NCBI RefSeq assembly: GCF_002994635.1
Contig: NZ_PVNL01000004.1
Coordinates: 1-64,000, forward strand
Reading direction: 5' to 3'
DNA length: 64,000 nucleotides
DNA from: Enhygromyxa salina
GTDB taxonomy: Bacteria; Myxococcota_A; Polyangia; Nannocystales; Nannocystaceae
Below the pieces are notes generated by a model that searched no databases, had not been told where the DNA came from, and worked only from the letters and a program-made list of their open reading frames with translations. Both the position numbers and the translations under genes were made by a program. Positions within the stretch are counted from its first letter, which is position 1, and each line of letters starts with the position of its first letter. Of the stretch, positions 55,621-64,000 are shown piece by piece.

Positions 55621-57249
55621 TCAATACTGAATACTGCTTGCGATCTCGTAGGATGCCGGGAATCCAGATCCGGCCCAGCGCGCGTCGAGCTGGTGTTGCG
55701 CGGTTTGAAACCGCTGAGCGGCCTGGCGCGCGGCTGGTGTGCGAAATCTGTAGCGGACCTCATTGAGGGACTCGATCACCGTTGGGGCGAAGAACATGCG
55801 ATGGCAGAGCTGATGGCGAAAGTGATCTTCAGCGCTGACGAGCTTGTCGAGGTCGAGGCTCGCGGGCCGGACTTCGTCCGGTGGCGGGACGCGAATTCGC
55901 ATGGGGAGGTACTCGATCGGGATTGCGGCGTAGGAGTAGTGATCGCCGCTGTGCAGGACCGTGACGGCTGTCAGATAGCGGGCGATCGCCTGGGCGAGCA
56001 GGTCGCCCCGAAAGATCGTGGCGCCACCGGGAAACCCCGGGACCCACTCACTGATCGCGTCGGCCCAGCGGGCGACCGTGGGATCACCTTTGGGAATTTG
56101 CGCGCAGACGCCCCGCGTGAAGTCCTCGAATGCGTCTTGCCACTGCTGACAATAGCGCCCAAACCGGGTGCGCTCGTCGTGGGTCACACCCCAATAGTCA
56201 TACGTTGGATAGGCGTGATTGCCCGGCATGCCGACGCGCCCCAGCGTGACCGCGGCGCAGATGCCCTCGGTGGTGAGCGGCAGCGCGGTGTAGACCTCGC
56301 GCTGGGAGTTGAACAGCACCGAACGCCGATGGTGAGTCACGGCCAGATCGAGGCCCAGCGAGAATCGGGTGTGGGGCAAGAGCATCCGCGCGAGCAGGTG
56401 GCCAGCAGGTAGCGCGCTCTTGCTCACCGCGTTGATGACGTCACTGGGAAAGTGCAGCCGCGGGTGAACGATGACCGTATGTTGTACGTGTGCGCCTTGC
56501 AGCACGAAGTAGCGGGCGAGCGCCCACGCGGCGCCGTCGCGCGGGGTGAACACCGCGTCGCGCAAGCGGATCGCAACCACCCGATGGCGATGATCTCGCT
56601 GGCGGTGAAACAGCGTGACCGTGGGCATCAGCTCGATCCCAGGTAGCGCGAGGTCTGGGCGCATGCCAGAGAAATCGATCTTGGCGTAGTCAGCGAGCTC
56701 GCCTTGCATGGTGGACGCGAACGCGTCGCGGTCGGCCTCGCTGAGCGTCGAGCACAGGTGCTGCGCGAGCGAGGTCTGGGTCAGGAGCTCGCAGAATTTT
56801 GCGTCGTCGAGGGCGCGCACGCGGGGGCGCACGCGGGCACGCCACGCGGCCCGGGGGCTCGCGCTCACGATCTGGCCGAGGTAGCGCAGCGCCGTGTAGC
56901 GCAGGTGATCGTCGCGCTCGCGCGGATCGAGGTGCAGCACGCTGGGGTAGAAGTCGGCGTGACAGATCGGGCCTTGCGGCCACATGCCGTCGATGCCCGC
57001 GGGGGGCCTGGGCGCTGGGGCGGTGACCGGCTTACCGCCCCACGGCAGCGCCTCGAGCAGCGGCGCGTCCTTGGCCGTGGCGGGGTCGCGCTCGAGCACG
57101 CCGAGCTGGCACAGGACCTGGTTGAGTCGTGGCTCCCGAGCCGCGGCTCCGACTCTCGCGCCGACAGATACCAAGCCAATCGCGCGCGGGATGTGATGGA
57201 AGGCGCGACGAAGCTTGACGCGACGGGGTGATGTTCGAGTGGAAGACAT
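55621..57249 (-). CDS. Lipoxygenase-like protein with altered iron site
   Basis: Encodes 542 residues; plant or animal lipoxygenases are longer, but bacterial ones can be this size. The region H284LLARMLLPH293-TRFSLGLDL matches the lipoxygenase run HPIYKLLTPHYRDTMNIN, anchored by the 9-residue His spacing. The usual first iron ligand (five residues before H284) is Ala279. H433 (VLHSGDH) matches the third ligand, and H437 takes the Asn/His place. The C-terminus is Tyr542, not the conserved Ile. Iron binding is therefore doubtful. No signal peptide. It would otherwise oxygenate polyunsaturated lipids. It is convergent with the phosphoesterase gene. Confidence 0.8.
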   Translation of the reverse strand: MSSTRTSPRRVKLRRAFHHIPRAIGLVSVGARVGAAAREPRLNQVLCQLGVLERDPATAKDAPLLEALPWGGKPVTAPAPRPPAGIDGMWPQGPICHADFYPSVLHLDPRERDDHLRYTALRYLGQIVSASPRAAWRARVRPRVRALDDAKFCELLTQTSLAQHLCSTLSEADRDAFASTMQGELADYAKIDFSGMRPDLALPGIELMPTVTLFHRQRDHRHRVVAIRLRDAVFTPRDGAAWALARYFVLQGAHVQHTVIVHPRLHFPSDVINAVSKSALPAGHLLARMLLPHTRFSLGLDLAVTHHRRSVLFNSQREVYTALPLTTEGICAAVTLGRVGMPGNHAYPTYDYWGVTHDERTRFGRYCQQWQDAFEDFTRGVCAQIPKGDPTVARWADAISEWVPGFPGGATIFRGDLLAQAIARYLTAVTVLHSGDHYSYAAIPIEYLPMRIRVPPPDEVRPASLDLDKLVSAEDHFRHQLCHRMFFAPTVIESLNEVRYRFRTPAARQAAQRFQTAQHQLDARWAGSGFPASYEIASSIQY

Positions 57250-57569
57250 TCAGGCGCCACGCCGCAAATGGCGGTCTGTATATGGTACCGGGAAGTCCAC
57301 TGATTGGGGTAAATGGGCCGTTGCGGTCGGACCTCACTCTGGACTCCGGCTGACCGTGCAGGGGGTGAACAGCGAGGTTGGGCAGGCGCGGCCGCCGACC
57401 GAACCCCGCGCCGAGCCAGCGGCGCAGCGGCGGAGGTCGCTCTTGGAGTCGGCCGGCGCAAATCTGGCGCTTGTTCCTGTCATGGGTGGGCGTGGCGACG
57501 GCGGGTCCGGGAGCAGCTGTCCTCGAGCTGCGCTGGTCGGTCGCGAACGCGAGGCTAGCTTGTCGACCG
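57250..57569. other. Intergenic region between divergent lipoxygenase-like and DUF4136-like genes
   Basis: About 320 bases with no supported gene. The AT-richest part (CTGTATATGGTACCG, about 57277-57291) could carry the promoter of the lipoxygenase-like gene, but no consensus spacing is clear. Several short open frames cross it; none has a signal peptide or a domain. Confidence 0.35.
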
Positions 57570-58106
57570 ATGTCCAGACCGCTCACTCGCGTCGGCCTGT
57601 TTGCGCTGGCGCTGATCCTCATGGCGCCGTTGTCGGCGTGCACCCAGCAATTTCGGGTCGAGACCCAGATCGCCGAGGGGCTCGACTTCTCGCGCTACCA
57701 GACCTACCGCTGGATCACCGACGACCTGGTGCTGATCCAGCCGGGGACCGGTGAGGAGACCATCCGCAACATCGAGAACGAGAAGCGGATTCGGGCCGCG
57801 GTCGAGCGTGAGCTGACCGCGAGAGGGCTGAGGAAGGTCGAGGGAGACGACGCCCAGCTGCTCGTCGCGTTCACGGTCGGGACGCACGTGCGCTACCAGA
57901 TCAAAGGTGGGCGGACCGGCCTCGACCTGGTCACCGGCGGGCCTGCAAGCGTCACCCGCGGGGTGCTGAGCTTGTACGTGTTTGATCGAGCCCGCGAGGC
58001 GCAAGTCTGGTCGGCGTGGACCAAGAAAGATCTCGAGCCGGGTACCGATCCAGACACGGTGATTAAAGCGGCGGTCTCGGCCTTGATGACCGAGTTTCCC
58101 CGCTGA
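57570..58106 (+). CDS. DUF4136-like lipoprotein
   Basis: Encodes 178 residues from the ATG at 57570. A signal peptide ends in the lipobox PLSAC (Cys 24). The mature protein matches the DUF4136 pattern: an N-terminal DFSRYQTYRWI, then a central Arg/Glu-rich helix (NEKRIRAAVERELTARGLR) and an anti-parallel beta region (LLVAFTVGTHV, LSLYVFDRARE). Such proteins are envelope lipoproteins of unknown role. It is convergent with parE, 12 bases between stops. Confidence 0.88.
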   Translation: MSRPLTRVGLFALALILMAPLSACTQQFRVETQIAEGLDFSRYQTYRWITDDLVLIQPGTGEETIRNIENEKRIRAAVERELTARGLRKVEGDDAQLLVAFTVGTHVRYQIKGGRTGLDLVTGGPASVTRGVLSLYVFDRAREAQVWSAWTKKDLEPGTDPDTVIKAAVSALMTEFPR

Positions 58107-58118
58107 CTCGTCGAGACG

Positions 58119-60059
<1,941 letters not shown>

Positions 60060-60069
60060 GGTGGCGGTC

Positions 60070-62565
<2,496 letters not shown>

Positions 62566-62763
62566 ATCAGGAAAGCGCTTTGATTACGCGGGGTTGGGGT
62601 CGGTAGTCCGACCGCCGGGGGCGAGAGTACACATTCGGGGATCCGCGTCAAACTTTCAGGGTGTGCGTTCTCGGCGCTGATCCAATCCAGGACATGCGCG
62701 AGGCGTCGCCGCGGCGGGCGATGGCCGGTCCGAGCTGGGCCGGGCCTGTCAGTCTCAGGGCCG

Positions 62764-64000
62764 TTACCCGGCCGCGCTCTGGGAGTCGTCAGTCTCGGGC
62801 GGCTCGTCGGCGGCGGGCTGGATGTCGACTGGCGCGATGGTGTCGGGGGTCGACGCCTCGGCGCGCTCGGGGTCGGCCTCGGGCTGGATCACGTCGGCCT
62901 GGGCCGGGTCGGCCTCGGTCTCGGTCTCGGGCTCGGGCGGCGCGTCGGTCGGGGCGTCGTCCGATCCAGGCTCGTCCGTCTGGAGTTCGACCGGGTCGGG
63001 TGATTGGGCGTCCGCGACGAGCTCGGTCTCGGCTTCGATCAGCTCCCCTCGGTCGGCCGCGGCGGCTTCGTCGACCACGGTATCGGGCAGCTCGACGTCC
63101 GCGGTCTCTGGCTCGGCGTCGGCGGCCACGGGCTCGTCGTCGACCACGGTCTCACCCGCGTCGGCGACCGCGGGCAGGTCGACGTCCACGGCCTCACCCA
63201 CGTCGTCGGCGACGGCCTCATCCGCGTCGTCGGTCTCCGACGCCGCGTCGGTCTCCGGCTCGGCGTCGTCGGTCACCAACTCGGCGTCGGTCTCCGGCTC
63301 GGCGGTCATCAACTCGGCGTCGGTCTCCGGCTCGGCGTCGTCGGTCACCAACTCCGCGTCGGTCTCCGACTCCGCTTCGGTCTCCGGCTCGGCGCCGTCG
63401 GTCTCCAACTCGGCGTCGGTCTCCGACTCCGCTTCGGTCTCCGGCTCGGCGCCGTCGGCTTCCGGCTCGGCGTCGTCGACCTCCGGCTCGGCGTCGTCGG
63501 CCTCCGGCGCGGCGTCGTCGGCCTCCAACTCCGCGTCGGCCTCCGGCGCGGCGTCGTCGGCCTCCAACTCCGCTTCGGCCTCCGGCGCGGCGTCGTCGGC
63601 CTCCAACTCCGCGTCGGCCTCCGGCTCGGCGTCGGTCTCCGACTCCGCTTCGGCCTCCGGCTCCGCGCCGTCGGCCTCTGGTTCGGCGTCGTCGGCCTCC
63701 GGCGCGGCGTCGTCGGTCTCCGGCGCAGCGTCGTCGGCCTCCGGCACGGCGTCGTCGGCCTCCGGCACGGCGTCCGGGTCCTCGGCGTCCGAGTCCTCGG
63801 CGTCCGCGTCCCCTTCATCGCTCTCGTCCGCGAGCTCGGCGTCCGCGTCCCCTTCATCGCTCTCGTCCGCGAGCTCGGCGTCCTCGTCCGCCTCGTCCGC
63901 CTCGTCCGCCTCGTCCGCCTCGTCCTCCACCACCTCATCGGGGTCGGGCTCATCCGCGCGACGCAGCTCGAGCGGGGCGACGCGATCGTCGGCCCCATAG
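62764..64000 (-). CDS. Acidic low-complexity protein (5' truncated)
   Basis: The frame is open from the window edge to the stop at 62764, so the start lies beyond base 64000; the first visible codons read YGADDRVAPLELRRADEPD. Over 300 of about 410 visible residues are Ala, Asp, Glu, Pro, Ser and Thr in short repeats such as DDAEPEADGAEPE and AELEADDAAPEA. The C-terminal 110 residues are less repetitive. The negative charge and lack of hydrophobic segments suggest a disordered region. The part before the window could contain a folded domain. It lies upstream of parC on the same strand, separated by 198 bases. Confidence 0.75.
   Translation of the reverse strand, partial: YGADDRVAPLELRRADEPDPDEVVEDEADEADEADEADEDAELADESDEGDADAELADESDEGDADAEDSDAEDPDAVPEADDAVPEADDAAPETDDAAPEADDAEPEADGAEPEAEAESETDAEPEADAELEADDAAPEAEAELEADDAAPEADAELEADDAAPEADDAEPEVDDAEPEADGAEPETEAESETDAELETDGAEPETEAESETDAELVTDDAEPETDAELMTAEPETDAELVTDDAEPETDAASETDDADEAVADDVGEAVDVDLPAVADAGETVVDDEPVAADAEPETADVELPDTVVDEAAAADRGELIEAETELVADAQSPDPVELQTDEPGSDDAPTDAPPEPETETEADPAQADVIQPEADPERAEASTPDTIAPVDIQPAADEPPETDDSQSAAG
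63200..63900 (-). repeat. Imperfect 6-12 bp tandem repeats in the acidic protein
   Basis: Repeated units such as TCGGCGTCGTCGGCCTCCGG and CTCGTCCGC recur many times with variation (for example the CTCGTCCGCGAGCTCGGCGTC block appears twice near 63825-63880). They are in frame and encode the Ala/Asp/Glu/Pro repeats. Confidence 0.75.

Noticed and set aside
57378..57569. N-terminal extension of the DUF4136-like lipoprotein
   Set aside because: The signal peptide and lipobox begin at ATG 57570. The upstream codons are Arg/Gly-rich filler typical of non-coding GC-rich DNA.

Overview
The window is very GC-rich, gene-dense DNA that most resembles a myxobacterium of the Nannocystaceae type (Plesiocystis/Enhygromyxa/Nannocystis relatives). 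The pointers are several predicted lipoproteins with long Gly-Asp linkers between the lipobox cysteine and the folded domain, many Cys-rich surface proteins, a Ser/Thr-kinase-like receptor, an AgmX-type domain protein and an SNase/lamin-tail lipoprotein cluster. I found no rRNA, tRNA, CRISPR array or intact insertion sequence.

Layout. 0-4.5 kb: cell-surface lipoproteins. 4.5-6 kb: a TetR regulator and an overlapping small gene, with a palindrome at the regulator's start. 6.3-8.6 kb: a large lipoprotein closed by a strong terminator. 8.7-14.5 kb: a complete ISC iron-sulfur assembly operon (iscS-iscU-iscA-hscB-hscA-fdx), headed not by iscR but by a MerR-family gene with a four-cysteine C-terminus and preceded by two near-identical 22-bp dyads. 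14.5-19.2 kb: a 28-bp tandem repeat, a small secreted protein, a single-chain fusion of RNA polymerase beta C-terminal and beta-prime N-terminal regions that lacks the catalytic motifs, and a CPA2 antiporter. 19.2-26.5 kb: tamA-tamB. 26.6-34.9 kb: a Cys-rich lipoprotein, a probable pseudokinase, a crotonase, a thioesterase, an AgmX-domain lipoprotein, a phosphoribosyltransferase/hydrolase pair and an unknown protein. 35-43.6 kb: a site-2 protease with CBS domains, a DUF4139-like lipoprotein, a uracil-DNA glycosylase, CorA, a zinc-ribbon membrane protein, a double FKBP and a geranylgeranyl-reductase-like flavoprotein. 43.6-51.4 kb: a tightly coupled operon of two lamin-tail lipoproteins, two staphylococcal-nuclease lipoproteins and an HhH/beta-barrel protein. 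51.6-54.3 kb: ferritin-like protein, carbamoyltransferase and a DUF5989-like peptide. 54.4-58.1 kb: a metallophosphoesterase, a degenerate lipoxygenase-like protein and a DUF4136-like lipoprotein. 58.1-62.6 kb: parE and parC. 62.8-64 kb: an acidic low-complexity protein that runs off the window.

The most unusual elements are (i) the catalytically stripped RpoB/RpoC fusion, which keeps the clamp helices that normally bind sigma factor and NusG, (ii) the SoxR-like MerR protein placed to control ISC, with paired operators, and (iii) the envelope cluster that looks like an extracellular DNA-processing or DNA-scavenging machine. Three proteins in the window (RNA polymerase-like, kinase-like and lipoxygenase-like) keep a fold signature but have lost catalytic residues. 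All functional statements come from reading motifs by eye; no alignments or searches were run.
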